Positions 6,509 through 16,200 of a stretch of DNA of 44,171 nucleotides are shown one piece after another (position 1 is the stretch's first letter; each line of letters begins with the position of its first letter). The DNA is from Pyrinomonadaceae bacterium (GTDB taxonomy: Bacteria; Acidobacteriota; Blastocatellia; Pyrinomonadales; Pyrinomonadaceae). The position numbers and the translations under genes were made by a program. The notes below the pieces were generated by a model. It ran no database searches. It saw nothing but the letters and a program-made list of their open reading frames with translations, and was not told where the DNA came from. The DNA is taken from positions 1-44,171 of the forward strand of contig JAVEDP010000010.1 in assembly GCA_030841085.1 (NCBI GenBank). The letters are read 5' to 3'.

Positions 6509-7720
6509 ATGATCAGCATCTCCCGCGTTACTACCGCGTTCCTTCTCGTTTCCGCAATAATTCTAAGTTCAATTGCCGGCTTCGCGCAGACCACTCAAAC
6601 CGTCCCGTCGACTAACAAAACTGACGGCACCACGCAGTCGCAGGATCAAACCGCAACAGCCAGCACCGCAAAGAACGATCCGAAAAGCACCACCAAGGCG
6701 CCGCCGCCACTGCCGGCGAAATCCAACAAACCGCTTTCGGTCAACGACGACCCGAACATGATCGGCAAACGCAACATCAATAAAGGCATCATCGCCAAGA
6801 TGAGCGGCTCGACGGAAAAAGAAGTGCGGATGGGTCGCGAGTTGGCGGCGGAAGTGGATCGCCAGGCAAAGTTCATCGACGATCCGATGATTACCGAATA
6901 TGTAAACCGCGTCGGTCAGAATATTGTTTTGCACTCGGATGCGAAGGTTCCCTTTACGATCAAAGTGATCGACTCCGATGAAGTTAACGCTTTCGCCTTG
7001 CCGGGCGGATTTTTCTATGTCAATAAGGGATTGCTGTTGGTGGCGGACAATGAAGCCGAGGTCGCGGGCGTTATGGCCCATGAAATCGGACACGTGGCCG
7101 CGCGGCATGCGGTTGAGAATCAGACCAAGGCCAGCCTGCTGGAATACCTGGCGATGGGTGGATCGATTTTTCTCGGCGGCATTCCCGGAATGATTTATCA
7201 GAACACTGCGGGGCTCGGACTGTTGGGCATCTTCATGAAGTTTAGTCGCGGCGCTGAAGAAGAAGCTGATCGGCTTGGCGTTCAGTATATGTGGGCTGCT
7301 GGTTACGATCCCACAGCGATGGCGACGATGTTTGAAAAGCTGGAAGCGAAAAACAAAAAGAAGCCGGGCATTATTGCGAAGGCTTTTTCGACGCATCCTG
7401 CGCCTCCCGAACGACGCGCTGCGGCGTTGAGTTTAGCAGCGCGTTTTCCCGAACATGACGAGTATGTGATCAGCACTTCTGAGTTTCAGCGTGTGAAGGC
7501 GAAGTTGTTGCGGCTTTCAAATGCGCGGGCCTCGAGTGTGGGAGCGCTGCCGAGCGCCGATGATGGCGCACCCGGACGGCCGACGCTAAAACGGCGCCAG
7601 CCTACGCCTGACGAGTCGACTACGAATCCGGACGGCAGCGAGCAGAAACCCACCGATAAGCCCGAGCCGCCGAAGTTGAAGCGGTCGGACAGCACGACGA
7701 CGCCTCCGCCGCAGCCGTAA
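6509..7720 (+). CDS. M48-family zinc metalloprotease, exported
   Basis: A 403-residue protein with a signal peptide (about 1-26, cleaved near GFAQ), a Thr/Lys/Pro-rich linker to about residue 75, and an M48 peptidase domain from about 100 to 320. The zinc site is visible: HEIGH at 191-195 followed by ARHAVEN, and the third ligand within the E-E-E-A-D stretch at 250-254. The C-terminal 80 residues are low-complexity and rich in Pro, Thr and Lys. BepA/LoiP-like proteases of this type act in the periplasm on misfolded outer-membrane proteins; the role here is inferred. TGGAGG at about 6494 supports the start. It is followed by a strong terminator, so it is monocistronic. Confidence 0.88.
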   Translation: MISISRVTTAFLLVSAIILSSIAGFAQTTQTVPSTNKTDGTTQSQDQTATASTAKNDPKSTTKAPPPLPAKSNKPLSVNDDPNMIGKRNINKGIIAKMSGSTEKEVRMGRELAAEVDRQAKFIDDPMITEYVNRVGQNIVLHSDAKVPFTIKVIDSDEVNAFALPGGFFYVNKGLLLVADNEAEVAGVMAHEIGHVAARHAVENQTKASLLEYLAMGGSIFLGGIPGMIYQNTAGLGLLGIFMKFSRGAEEEADRLGVQYMWAAGYDPTAMATMFEKLEAKNKKKPGIIAKAFSTHPAPPERRAAALSLAARFPEHDEYVISTSEFQRVKAKLLRLSNARASSVGALPSADDGAPGRPTLKRRQPTPDESTTNPDGSEQKPTDKPEPPKLKRSDSTTTPPPQP

Positions 7721-7744
7721 GGCTCGCGATGCGCAAGAGGATTA

Positions 7745-7778
7745 GGCTCCTTGGCAGTGATGCCGAGGAGCCTTTTTT
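7745..7778 (+). terminator. Rho-independent terminator of the M48 protease gene
   Basis: GGCTCCTTGGCA, the loop GTGA, TGCCGAGGAGCC and then six T. This is a 12-bp stem with a single G-T pair. Confidence 0.9.
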
Positions 7779-7820
7779 CGTTGGGTTAGCGACGAGAAGT
7801 TCAGAGTCCAACCTTTAGTG

Positions 7821-7878
7821 GTGGCATAGACTTTAGTCTGTGTCCCCGGGAAAAGGCACAGACTAAAGTCTATGCCAC
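7821..7878. repeat. 60-bp palindromic element (CATAGACT family)
   Basis: Arms GTGGCATAGACTTTAGTC and GACTAAAGTCTATGCCAC are perfect complements around a short GC-rich centre (TGTGTCCCCGGG and GGCACA). It lies between the protease terminator and the rplM promoter. About 20 bp upstream (7798-7816) is a remnant of the AACCTT family. Confidence 0.9.
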
Positions 7879-7889
7879 AGGCCCTCGCC

Positions 7890-7918
7890 TTGACACTCTT
7901 TTTGCCGTTCGGTATTCT
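7890..7918 (+). promoter_or_regulatory. Sigma-70-type promoter for rplM-rpsI
   Basis: TTGACA at 7890-7895, a 17-bp spacer and TATTCT at 7913-7918, 43 bp before the rplM ATG. This is the best-matching housekeeping promoter seen in the window, and it starts only 11 bp after a palindromic element. Confidence 0.75.
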
Positions 7919-7960
7919 AACCGTTCGCGTTTTATTCACTGAAAACAGAGATACTTAACC

Positions 7961-8404
7961 ATGTCAACATACTTTCCCAGCGGCAAGGATCTCGCTGGAC
8001 AACGAAAATGGTACGTAGTGGACGCGGCTGGTCAAACCGTCGGGCATTTGGCATCCGAAATCGCGTCCATCCTGTCGGGTAAGCGCAGCCCGCGCTGGAC
8101 CCCGTTCATGGACCTTGGCGATCACGTGATTGTAATCAATGCGCGCAAGGCTGTCTTAAAGGGCGCGAAGCCCCAACAGAAATTGTATCGCCGCCACACG
8201 CTGTACCCCGGCGGCTTGCGCGAGGTGACCGCCGAGGAGATGTTTGCGAAGCGACCGGACCGCGTGATTAGTCTCGCCGTCCAGGGCATGTTGCCGAAGA
8301 GCAAACTCGGCAAGGCGATGGCGAAGAAATTAAAAGTTTACGCCGACGCCGATCATCCGCACACCGCCCAACGCCCCGAAGTTCACACGCTCACCACCCG
8401 ATAA
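7961..8404 (+). CDS. rplM: 50S ribosomal protein L13
   Basis: A full-length L13 of 147 residues. The sequence [20 protein letters not shown], the GDHVIVINA strand at about 50-58, [11 protein letters not shown] and [12 protein letters not shown] are the conserved L13 features. It binds 23S rRNA early in 50S assembly. It is the first gene of the pair rplM-rpsI, with a clear promoter upstream, and rpsI follows after 35 bp. Confidence 0.98.
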   Translation: MSTYFPSGKDLAGQRKWYVVDAAGQTVGHLASEIASILSGKRSPRWTPFMDLGDHVIVINARKAVLKGAKPQQKLYRRHTLYPGGLREVTAEEMFAKRPDRVISLAVQGMLPKSKLGKAMAKKLKVYADADHPHTAQRPEVHTLTTR

Positions 8405-8439
8405 CAAACGAGAGTTAATAAAGAGGACAAGATTTAGCT

Positions 8440-8832
8440 GTGGCTGATATTCAATACTACGGAACCGGACGACGAAAGACCTCGACGGCGCGCGTCTATC
8501 TGCGCGCGGGCGACGGCGCAGTGAAAATTAACCGCAAGCCGTTTGAGCAGTACTTTCCTAACGAGACGTTGCGCATGATCATTCGCCAACCATTGCAGTT
8601 GACGGAAACGACAGGCAAGTTTGACCTGCTGGTCAACGTCAAGGGCGGCGGTCCGGCCGGACAGGCAGGCGCAATTCGTCACGGCATTACGCGAGCGCTG
8701 ATGGAATACAACAGCGACTTGCGACCGGCTTTGAAAGAGGCCGGACTGGTGACTCGCGATCCGCGCATCAAGGAACGCAAGAAGTACGGACAGAAGGGCG
8801 CTCGCAAGCGCTTCCAGTTCTCGAAAAGGTAA
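8440..8832 (+). CDS. rpsI: 30S ribosomal protein S9
   Basis: A 130-residue S9. It has [19 protein letters not shown] at the start, [20 protein letters not shown] in the middle and the basic C-terminal tail ending [17 protein letters not shown], which reaches the P-site tRNA. The start is GTG 8440, with AGAGGA upstream. It is co-transcribed with rplM. No terminator is seen immediately after it; a heptamer foldback fills the gap to rpsB. Confidence 0.98.
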   Translation: MADIQYYGTGRRKTSTARVYLRAGDGAVKINRKPFEQYFPNETLRMIIRQPLQLTETTGKFDLLVNVKGGGPAGQAGAIRHGITRALMEYNSDLRPALKEAGLVTRDPRIKERKKYGQKGARKRFQFSKR

Positions 8833-8836
8833 GAAG

Positions 8837-8946
8837 AATTTCGGATTTCGAATTTCGGAATTCGAATTTGAAATCCGCCAGTTTGATTATTTGATTGTTC
8901 GTTGCTTTGTAGAAATTCGAAATCCGCATTCCGAGTTCCGAAATTC
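8837..8946. repeat. Heptamer foldback, ATTTCGG/ATTTCGA units
   Basis: The left arm, at 8837-8878, is ATTTCGG, ATTTCGA, ATTTCGG, AATTCGA, ATTTGAA and so on. The right arm at 8911-8946 is roughly its reverse complement (GAAATTCGAAATCCG, CATTCCGAGTTCCGAAATTC). The loop is about 32 bp. It fills the rpsI-rpsB gap. Confidence 0.8.
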
Positions 8947-8956
8947 TAAGTCCATT

Positions 8957-9007
8957 GCCACAGCTCGGATTGGTTGTCCTTGAAAATCAAGGACCCACAG
9001 TTGTGGC
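8957..9007 (+). promoter_or_regulatory. Structured leader upstream of rpsB
   Basis: A 7-bp hairpin (GTCCTTG, AAAAT, CAAGGAC; 8976-8994) sits inside a possible outer stem of GCCACA (8957-8962) with TGTGGC (9002-9007). The same TGTGG can instead pair with the adjacent CCACA (8995-8999). The two pairings exclude each other, as in a regulatory leader. S2 is known to repress rpsB through its leader in other bacteria; that this structure does so is inference. Confidence 0.45.
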
Positions 9008-9045
9008 GAGTACATTAAACCAGTTCACACAAAGGAGATTACGGT

Positions 9046-9981
9046 TTGGTTTCGGTTACGATGAAAGAATTGCTGGAGGCTGGCGTGCATTTCGGCCACC
9101 AGGTACGGCGCTGGAATCCGAAGATGAAGGAATACATCTTTGGCGAGCGCAATGGCATTTACATTATCGATCTGCAAAAGACGCAGCGCATGTTTCGCGA
9201 CGCGATCGCATTTGTGACGAATGCCATCGCCGAAGACAAAGGCAAGACGGTGCTCTTTGTTGGCACCAAGCGCCAGGCCCAGGAGGCGGTGCGCGAGGAA
9301 GCGGAACGCTGTGGTCAATATCACGTCAACCAACGCTGGCTCGGCGGCCTGCTGACAAACTTCCAAACAGTTCAGAAGTCGATCAAGCGCCTCAAAGATT
9401 TGGAAGCGATGCAGACTGACGGGCGTTACGAGAAGCTGACCAAGAAGGAACGCATTAAGCTCGACCGCGAACGCGAAGGTCTGAATAAGAACCTGTCAGG
9501 CATTAAGTCGATGAGCCGGCTGCCCGACATCGTTTTTATTATTGACGTGCGCAAGGAAGAAATTGCGGTTGCCGAAGCGAACCGTTTGGGAATCCCCATC
9601 GTTGCAGTGGTAGACACCAACTGCTCGCCTGAGGGAATTGATTATGTCATCCCCGGCAACGACGATGCGCTGCGCGCGGTGCGCTTGTTCGCTTCGCGCA
9701 TTGCCGATGCGATTGTCGAAGGCCAACAAATAGCGACTGAAGGCGGCGTAGTGGAGCAGACCGGTGACGAAGCTGCGGCGGGCATTGCAGCGAGCGGTGA
9801 AACAACTGATCAAAGCGGAGTGACTACCGCAGACGCAACGGAAGCGGCAACTCCGGATGCAGCCGGCACCGCTGAAACGGTTGCGACTGCGCCAACTGCC
9901 GCAGCGACGGAACCCGCGCAGGCGAATGCGCCAGACGCTACTGTTGATGCCAATGCAGAATCAGTAGTCGCAGCAAGCTGA
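9046..9981 (+). CDS. rpsB: 30S ribosomal protein S2 with long Ala/Thr-rich tail
   Basis: The S2 core is clear: [57 protein letters not shown] and [21 protein letters not shown]2 helps join S1 to the 30S subunit. The total length of 311 residues exceeds the roughly 240 of the core by about 70 residues of Ala, Thr, Asp and Glu at the C-terminus, low-complexity and probably disordered. The start is TTG 9046, eight bases after AAAGGAG; the ATG at 9061 would remove conserved residues less comfortably. A terminator follows, separating it from tsf, with which it is often co-transcribed. Confidence 0.97.
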   Translation: MVSVTMKELLEAGVHFGHQVRRWNPKMKEYIFGERNGIYIIDLQKTQRMFRDAIAFVTNAIAEDKGKTVLFVGTKRQAQEAVREEAERCGQYHVNQRWLGGLLTNFQTVQKSIKRLKDLEAMQTDGRYEKLTKKERIKLDREREGLNKNLSGIKSMSRLPDIVFIIDVRKEEIAVAEANRLGIPIVAVVDTNCSPEGIDYVIPGNDDALRAVRLFASRIADAIVEGQQIATEGGVVEQTGDEAAAGIAASGETTDQSGVTTADATEAATPDAAGTAETVATAPTAAATEPAQANAPDATVDANAESVVAAS

Positions 9982-10012
9982 CAACGAGATTTATTTTTTT
10001 CTTAACGGCGAG

Positions 10013-10053
10013 CGCAGCCTTCAAAGCGGGACTCCCGCCGGGCTGCGTTTTTT
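10013..10053 (+). terminator. Terminator between rpsB and tsf
   Basis: CGCAGCC at 10013-10019 pairs with GGCTGCG at 10041-10047 and is followed by six T. A second stem, GCGGG-ACT-CCCGC, lies within the loop. Confidence 0.8.
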
Positions 10054-10062
10054 GCTGAAAAA

Positions 10063-10122
10063 GTAGCATAGACTTTTAGTCTGTGCGTGACTAGACAGCC
10101 ACAGACTGAAGTCTGTGCCACT
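10063..10122. repeat. 60-bp palindromic element (CATAGACT family)
   Basis: The left arm is AGTAGCATAGACTTTTAGTC; the right arm is CAGACTGAAGTCTGTGCCACT. It ends 22 bp before the tsf start codon, so the element's right side is probably part of the tsf leader. Confidence 0.85.
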
Positions 10123-10144
10123 AATTCGGAGAACATTTGTAATC

Positions 10145-10807
10145 ATGGCAGACATAACAGCAGCAGCAGTGAAACAGCTTCGGGAAAAAACAGGCGCGGG
10201 CATGATGGAGTGCAAGAACGCGCTGGTCGAAGCTGAGGGTCAGGAAGAGCGCGCGATCGACATTCTGCGCAAACGCGGATTGGCGTCGGCAAAGAAACGA
10301 GAAGGCCGCATCGCTGCGGAGGGCATTGTCGGTTCATACATTCATATGGGCGGCAAGGTTGGCGTGTTGGTCGAAGTGAACTGCGAAACCGATTTCGTCG
10401 CGCGTGGCGAGGAGTTTCAGCAGCTGGTTAAAGACATTGCCATGCACGTTGCGGCGGCCGAACCGCGTTACGTATCGCGCGATGACGTGGCCACGGCCGA
10501 TCTCGAAAAGGAAAAGGAGATCGCGCGCGCGCAAGCTAAGAACGATCCTAAGAACGCAACCAAACCGGACCAGGTTATCGATAAGATCGTCGAAGGCCGT
10601 CTCAATAAGTTTTATGAAGAGTCCGTTTTGCTGGACCAGCCCTTCGTCAAAGATCCGGCGAAGACTGTCGCTGAGTTGGTGACGGAAAAGGTTGCGAAAA
10701 CCGGCGAGAAGATTACAATTCGCCGGTTCACCCGCTACAAGATGGGCGAGGGTTTGGATAAACGCGATGAAGATTTTGGCGGCGAAGTAGCATCGCTGGT
10801 GAGTTGA
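10145..10807 (+). CDS. tsf: Elongation factor Ts
   Basis: The nucleotide-exchange factor of EF-Tu. The 220-residue protein has the UBA-like N-terminus [20 protein letters not shown] with [13 protein letters not shown], and the core motif [16 protein letters not shown] at about 87-102. It is of the shorter EF-Ts type, with a single dimerisation region. The start is ATG 10145; the frame upstream reads through the repeat element. GGAG lies 14 bases upstream. Confidence 0.97.
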   Translation: MADITAAAVKQLREKTGAGMMECKNALVEAEGQEERAIDILRKRGLASAKKREGRIAAEGIVGSYIHMGGKVGVLVEVNCETDFVARGEEFQQLVKDIAMHVAAAEPRYVSRDDVATADLEKEKEIARAQAKNDPKNATKPDQVIDKIVEGRLNKFYEESVLLDQPFVKDPAKTVAELVTEKVAKTGEKITIRRFTRYKMGEGLDKRDEDFGGEVASLVS

Positions 10808-10812
10808 GCCGC

Positions 10813-10846
10813 GAGTGCTGAGTGCTGAGTGCTGAGTGCTGAGTGA
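10813..10846. repeat. Heptamer array, GAGTGCT units
   Basis: Four perfect GAGTGCT units and a partial fifth start six bases after the tsf stop codon. The same heptamer builds the foldback between pyrH and frr. No inverted arm is seen here. Confidence 0.9.
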
Positions 10847-10889
10847 AGAAAGCAGAGCCCTCGCAGGAGTCCGCAAAACCTATCAACAC

Positions 10890-11642
10890 ATGAGTGCCAC
10901 CGATACCAAATCCGACAAGTCCGCGCTTACTTATAAGCGTGTTCTGCTGAAGATTTCAGGCGAAGCCCTGATGGGCGAGCAGAATTACGGCATCGACGTC
11001 GACGTCGCCCGCATGGTGGCGGAACAGCTCAAGGCCGTGCATGAAATGGGCGTGCAAATTGCGGTCGTAGTTGGCGGCGGAAACATTTTTCGCGGCGTTT
11101 CCAAGAGCGCCGGCAACATGGACCGTTCAGCCGCTGACTACATCGGCATGCTGGCAACGGTCATGAATGCGGTGGTGTTGCAGGACGCGCTCGAGAAGCT
11201 GGAAGTGCAAACGCGCGTGATGTCCGCCATCGACATTCCACAACTTGCGGAGCCATTCATCCGCAGACGTGCCGTTCGACATCTGGAAAAAGATCGCGTG
11301 GTAATCTTTGCTGCCGGCACCGGCAATCCTTATTTCACGACCGACTCAGCCGCGGCGTTGCGGGCACTGGAAATCAAAGCCGACATCATTCTGAAAGCGA
11401 CTAAGGTCGAGGGCATCTACTCAGCCGATCCGATGTTGGACTCGACTGCGACGCGTTACGACTGCATAACTTACCAGGAAGTACTTGAACGACAGTTAAA
11501 GGTGATGGACGCTTCGGCAATCTCGCTTTGCATGGATAACAATCTGCCGATCATAGTTTTCAACATGCGCCAGCCGGGTAACATTACGCGCGTCTTGTCT
11601 GGCGATGTAGGCGTTGGCACAAGGGTGTCGGTTAATAAATAG
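10890..11642 (+). CDS. pyrH: UMP kinase
   Basis: Phosphorylates UMP to UDP in pyrimidine nucleotide synthesis. The 250-residue protein shows the amino-acid-kinase fold: [15 protein letters not shown] at about 15-29, [11 protein letters not shown] at about 63-73, [20 protein letters not shown] and [18 protein letters not shown]. The start ATG 10890 is chosen because the frame upstream to 10836 reads heptamer repeats; an AGGAG lies 22 bases away, farther than usual. It sits between two GAGTGCT repeats in the order tsf-pyrH-frr, which is conserved in many bacteria. Confidence 0.96.
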   Translation: MSATDTKSDKSALTYKRVLLKISGEALMGEQNYGIDVDVARMVAEQLKAVHEMGVQIAVVVGGGNIFRGVSKSAGNMDRSAADYIGMLATVMNAVVLQDALEKLEVQTRVMSAIDIPQLAEPFIRRRAVRHLEKDRVVIFAAGTGNPYFTTDSAAALRALEIKADIILKATKVEGIYSADPMLDSTATRYDCITYQEVLERQLKVMDASAISLCMDNNLPIIVFNMRQPGNITRVLSGDVGVGTRVSVNK

Positions 11643-11646
11643 TTCC

Positions 11647-11733
11647 GAGTGCTGAGTGCTGAGTACTGAGTGATGAATTCGGGATTCAATGTTCTGTTCA
11701 CTACTCAGCACTCAGCACTCAGTACTCAGCACT
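11647..11733. repeat. Heptamer foldback, GAGTGCT units
   Basis: The left arm is GAGTGCTGAGTGCTGAGTAC (from 11647) and the right arm is GTACTCAGCAC preceded by CTCAGCACTCAGCACT (about 11703-11733). Pairing is nearly perfect over 25 or more bases with a loop of about 30. It ends just before the frr ribosome-binding site. Confidence 0.92.
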
Positions 11734-11749
11734 TTTTTCCGGAGACGAC

Positions 11750-12310
11750 ATGAGCGAAAAAGACGTTATCAAAGATACGAAGCCGCGCATGGACACGGTC
11801 ATCGAAGATTTTCGTCGCAAGCTTTCAACCGTGCGCACCGGACGCGCGGCGATCAGTTTGCTCGACTCGGTGCTGGTCGATTATTACGGCACCATGACGC
11901 CGCTCAGCCAAATGGCTTCGGTGCACGCGCCTGAGCCGCAAATGTTGACGGTGCAGCCGTGGGATCAAACGCAGGTAGCGGCGATTGAAAAAGCGGTTCG
12001 CGCATCTGATCTCGGTCTGAACCCGTCGAATGACGGCAAGCTGATACGCATTCCCATTCCGCCGCTCACCGAAGAACGTCGCAAGCAGCTTGCGAAACAA
12101 GTCCACGAGATCGCCGAAGATCACCGCACCGCCGTTCGTAACATTCGCCGCGACGCGAACGAGCGTTTGAAGAAGATGCTGAAAGATAAACAGATTTCCG
12201 AAGACAACGAGCGCGACGGCTTAGAAGAAGTGCAGAAACTGACCAACACCTACACGGCCCGGATCGACGACCTCAGCAAGTCAAAAGAAACCGAAATCAC
12301 CAGCGTGTAA
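11750..12310 (+). CDS. frr: Ribosome recycling factor
   Basis: Splits the post-termination ribosome with EF-G. The 186-residue protein has the usual length and motifs: [61 protein letters not shown] and the [15 protein letters not shown] helix. CCGGAG precedes the ATG at 11750. It is the last gene of the translation cluster and is followed by terminator hairpins. Confidence 0.97.
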   Translation: MSEKDVIKDTKPRMDTVIEDFRRKLSTVRTGRAAISLLDSVLVDYYGTMTPLSQMASVHAPEPQMLTVQPWDQTQVAAIEKAVRASDLGLNPSNDGKLIRIPIPPLTEERRKQLAKQVHEIAEDHRTAVRNIRRDANERLKKMLKDKQISEDNERDGLEEVQKLTNTYTARIDDLSKSKETEITSV

Positions 12311-12338
12311 GACAGGCATTCCTGCCTGTCTGTTCTTT
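12310..12338 (+). terminator. Hairpin at the end of frr
   Basis: AGACAGGCA, TTCC, TGCCTGTCT followed by GTTCTTTCT. The nine-bp stem begins at the last base of the frr stop codon. Confidence 0.7.
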
Positions 12339-12355
12339 CTGACCTACGGCGAAAC

Positions 12356-12390
12356 AAAAAGGCCGCCATGATTGGCGGCCTCTTTCTTCT
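12356..12390. terminator. Bidirectional terminator between convergent genes
   Basis: AAAAA, GGCCGCC, ATGATT, GGCGGCC, TCTTTCTTCT. A-rich and T-rich flanks suit termination from both sides, for frr and for the leftward gene ending at 12408. Confidence 0.8.
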
Positions 12391-12407
12391 GCGGTGTTCC
12401 TGAGCGA

Positions 12408-13166
12408 TTAGTTTGGCATCGCAAAGACATCATCGCCGATTGGTTGATTGAGCTTCGCGTCTTTCACTTTGAATTCAGCAAAGAACGCGCCCTGCGGCAT
12501 CTCCAAACGCTGCGTGAACTCAAACGGTATCATCACGCCATCGACATCTTTCAGCTTCTTGTTTTCAGTACCAAACTTGTAGCCATTGTAAGGAATTATG
12601 AATTTGACCACGCGGCCGGTGGTTGGTTCGATGTAAAAGTTGGTGATGTTACCCTCACCGTCGGCGATGCTAAAGCCGCGCAGTTTTTTCTCATCCGGAA
12701 TTGCGGCAACGACATAGCCAGCCTGATCGAATTTGCCCAGCAACGGCAGGCCGAATTTACTCGCCGGCGGAAAGTCAACGCCTGGCAGCGAACTATACGA
12801 TCGCTGACCGTCATAAATAGTCTTAAAACTGACCGCCGGTCGCGCATCGATTTCCATCCGCACCTTATCGCCCGCCAACACAATAATGAAGCCGCCGGGA
12901 ATTGATTGCGTCGAGTTTGGCGCGTAGAGATCAACCGAGCCGCGCAGGACCATACTCTTTACATTTTTGAATTTGTCGCCGCCCTGCGCTACGAGTGCCG
13001 CGCGCGCAAGATCCGTTGGCGTACTGGAACTCGTGATAGCGACAGCCGCGGCGGGTGTAGCAACGTTACCGGCCTTTGCAGTGGTTTCTGTTTGCGCGTA
13101 AGCAGACGCGGCCGCCACAAACGCCATAGAGATGAGCGTGAGCGAAAGGGACAAGATTTTTCTCAT
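12408..13166 (-). CDS. Exported protein with LolA-like fold, function unknown
   Basis: A 252-residue protein with a signal peptide (MRKILSLSLTLISMAFVAAA, cut near SAYAQ). After it come DLARAALVAQGGDKFKNVKS, then alternating strands such as MVLRGSVDLYAP, KVRMEIDAR and GRVVKFIIPYNGYKF. This beta-rich layout resembles outer-membrane lipoprotein-sorting (LolA/LolB-like) or related acidobacterial exported proteins, which often bind hydrophobic ligands; no ligand is known here. The start ATG 13166 is chosen for the signal peptide and the AAAGGA upstream of it. It reads in the same direction as the TonB receptor upstream, 67 bp away, and may be co-transcribed. Confidence 0.65.
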   Translation of the reverse strand: MRKILSLSLTLISMAFVAAASAYAQTETTAKAGNVATPAAAVAITSSSTPTDLARAALVAQGGDKFKNVKSMVLRGSVDLYAPNSTQSIPGGFIIVLAGDKVRMEIDARPAVSFKTIYDGQRSYSSLPGVDFPPASKFGLPLLGKFDQAGYVVAAIPDEKKLRGFSIADGEGNITNFYIEPTTGRVVKFIIPYNGYKFGTENKKLKDVDGVMIPFEFTQRLEMPQGAFFAEFKVKDAKLNQPIGDDVFAMPN

Positions 13167-13232
13167 GGGGGTCGTCCTTTTAGATTTTTGAACTAAACTA
13201 ATACCCGGTGCCATTAACGTTCCGTGCCGTGT

Positions 13233-16200
13233 TTAGAAGTTAAAGCGAATTTGAGCGGTCACTCTGCGGTTACCCGCGCCACCGCCACCACCGCCGCCGC
13301 CTCCTCCGCCCGGACCAAAGCCACCGAACCCGCCGTTGAGCGCGAGACTTTGGCCAAAGAACGGCGAAGACAAGTTGCCGACTGGAGGCGAGAGATTGAC
13401 GTGGTTCAACAGGTTCTGGAAGTTCAGCGAAAACTGCATGCTGTAACGCTTGGCTTCACCACCGCCGCTGCCACTGACTGGACCACCGATACTGGCCAGA
13501 CCACCGCCGCCACCTCGACCACCGCCACCGCCGCCACCACCGCCGCCAGGAATTTGCGGTACACCAGCGCCACCGCCGCCGCCGCCTCTACCACCGCCGC
13601 CACCGCCGCGGCCGCCGCCTGGTTGTTGTCCTTCAGTGCGGTTCGCCGCAGAAGCCGTATGGATAGTTCCAAAATTCCAGGTCTTACTAATTCGCATGTT
13701 GATCGAAAGGAATGACGGTCCTTCGCCAAGGTTGCGCGGGATTAATGCTTCGCCTGGAGCCGGCCGCAAATTGAAATTTCCATACGCCGTACAAACAATA
13801 TTTGCCGGCGGGTTGGAACAGTTAGTACTTGCTGGCGCAAACGATGGCCGCTCAGTAAACAAGCGGTCGCCGTTCGTATCCTGGCCCGTCGTAATGTTGA
13901 ACGGTCGTCCCGAACTCGCGATGATGAACGGATTCAAACTCATCTGCCACCAAGGCAGATTGATCGTTCCAGCGAAAGTGAACCGATGCCTTACGTCGAA
14001 TGCGGCACGCCCAAACTCTCCGCTCAAATCATATGAATTCGCCGGAAACAGCGAGCCACCCTGGCCGTCCGTATCGTTCGTGGTCTTGCTCAACACGTAA
14101 CTCGAAAAGAAAGTTATGGCGCGGCTGAATCGATTATTGAAACCAATGAACAACTGGTTCTGATTAAAGCGACCGCTCGATTCGTACTGGTAGATGTCGC
14201 CGATGTTCCCATTTGGACGAACACCGTTCGTTCCCGGAATTGGAGCATTAATATCGCGCGCGCGAATGACGTGTTGAATGTGAATACTGAAGATGCCCGC
14301 GAACAGCGTGAAGCGGTAAGGCAGTTGGCGTTCGACCTGCCCGCCTGCAAGGTAAACAACTGGAGCGCGCAGATCGTCAGCCACGCGCCAGGTAATCTGC
14401 CGTGTTATCGCGCTAAGACTTCCCGCCGGCGGCACGTTGGGGAAAGTGTCCAACGGCGATGCGGCTGGATCTACAAACTGGCCACTCGCGTTGTAAAGCG
14501 GAACTTCACTTACAAAGAACTGCTGCTGATTCACGCCGTTGAAGCGATGTGCCTGCAGCGTCTGCCCTTCTCCGAAGCGGTTATAAAAAACGCCGCCGCC
14601 AGCACGAATCACCATTTGCGGCGGCTTGGTGCTGTTGGCCGCGCCCGGCGACCACGCCATTGCAAGCCGCGGCGCAAAGTTAAAGTTGCTGCTGATGTTT
14701 GACTGGTTCTCGTAACGCACGCCGTAGCTGAAAGTCAGGTTCGGCCGCACCCGCCAGTCGTCTTGCGCGTAAACGCCAAAGTCTATCTGTGAAACGGTCG
14801 CCTCGGGATTGCCGCTGGCGATGTTGAACTGCGAAGCGCCGCCGCCGCGCCGCCGAACTTCCAAAGGCGACAGATTGAAAGGTGCGCTGCTGAACAAAAG
14901 TGTGCGGCGATAGCGCTCAAGACTGTCGGCGAAAACGGGTTGGTTAAAAATAGGATTGTTGTTCGCGTCCAACGCCGGCACTAAGCCACCGGCAAAAGTA
15001 AACGAACCGCCAAAATTGTTGGGATTGCTGTCGGTGATCGAAACCCCGCGCAACCGTCCACCAAACTTTAAGGCGTGGGTGCCGCGCTGCCAGGCAAGAA
15101 AATTTGTTAACTCCCAGCGGTTCTCGGTGTTCGTTACCATACCCACTTGCGAACCACCGCTGATGAAAGAACTGCTGACGTTGATGGTCGGCCGCGTTAT
15201 GTCTCCAATGCTTTCCGAACGCTGCCGCGTGAATTGAAATCGCGTTTCGTTAATCATCGCTGCATTCAGCACGGCCGTTTCCGTGAGCTGAATCTGGTGT
15301 TGCGTATTGGCGGAAGTGTAGGCCCGCTCGGGCAACGAGAAACCGCCGACACCATTGTTGTCGATACTGGAATGACTGAAGCGGTAGCGCATGATCAGCG
15401 TGTTGTTGGTATTAAGCTGATAGTCCACGCGCGGACTGAACTCAAGCGTCCGCCGCGGCACAACCACACCAAAACCAAGCTGCAAGGGATTCAGATTTGA
15501 GTCGAGAATCGTCGCCGTAACCAGTTCGTTGTCGTCGGTCTCGCGCCGCTCAAAATCCAGAAAATACGAAGCCTTCTTCTTAATTAATGGACCGCCCAGG
15601 TTGCCGCCATACTGGCGCGCCTGGAAAGGCGTGCGCCGCGCTGAGAAAGGATTTCGCGAGTTCAGACTCTCATCCTGAAAACTAAAAGACAGGCTGCCAC
15701 GCGTTTTGTCGGTGCCCGGCCTCGTAAGAATGTCGATTCTGCCCGACGGCTGATCGTTTTCAGCGGCGAAGGGATTCTGGTTGATACGGATTTCGCGAAT
15801 CGATTCTTTCGGCGGCAAGCGTCCACCGGAAAAACCATCGACGAATATCTGTCCACCGTTTGGTCCAACCGAGGGACCAGCGAGCGCCTGCAACGCCGCA
15901 GCCAGTTCGTCCGGGTCGTCCGGCAAGGCGTCGAGATCTTTGCCGGTAATCAAAGTTTGATTGGCGTTGTTTGTCGAATCGGTACTCAGCGGCGTCTCGG
16001 CTGCGATGGTCACTTTCTGTTCTTCAATCGTGACTTTCAAAGTGAGATCCAACGACTGACGCTGCCCTGCTGCAATGTCAACTGTCGTCTCGTCAGAAAC
16101 AGCAAAACCGGCGGCCGCAACTTTCACCGCGTACTTGCCTGGAGCAAGACCGCTGATCGTGTAGGCGCCTTCGCCGTTCGTGACCGCGGTCTTTTCCACA

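Noticed and set aside
6569-7396. 275-residue frame opposite the M48 protease
   Set aside because: Overlaps a gene with a complete zinc motif and signal peptide; composition is that of a shadow frame.
13450-14100. Pro-rich frame opposite the TonB receptor
   Set aside because: It is the complement of the Gly codon tracts (GGN read as CCN) with no start signal of its own.
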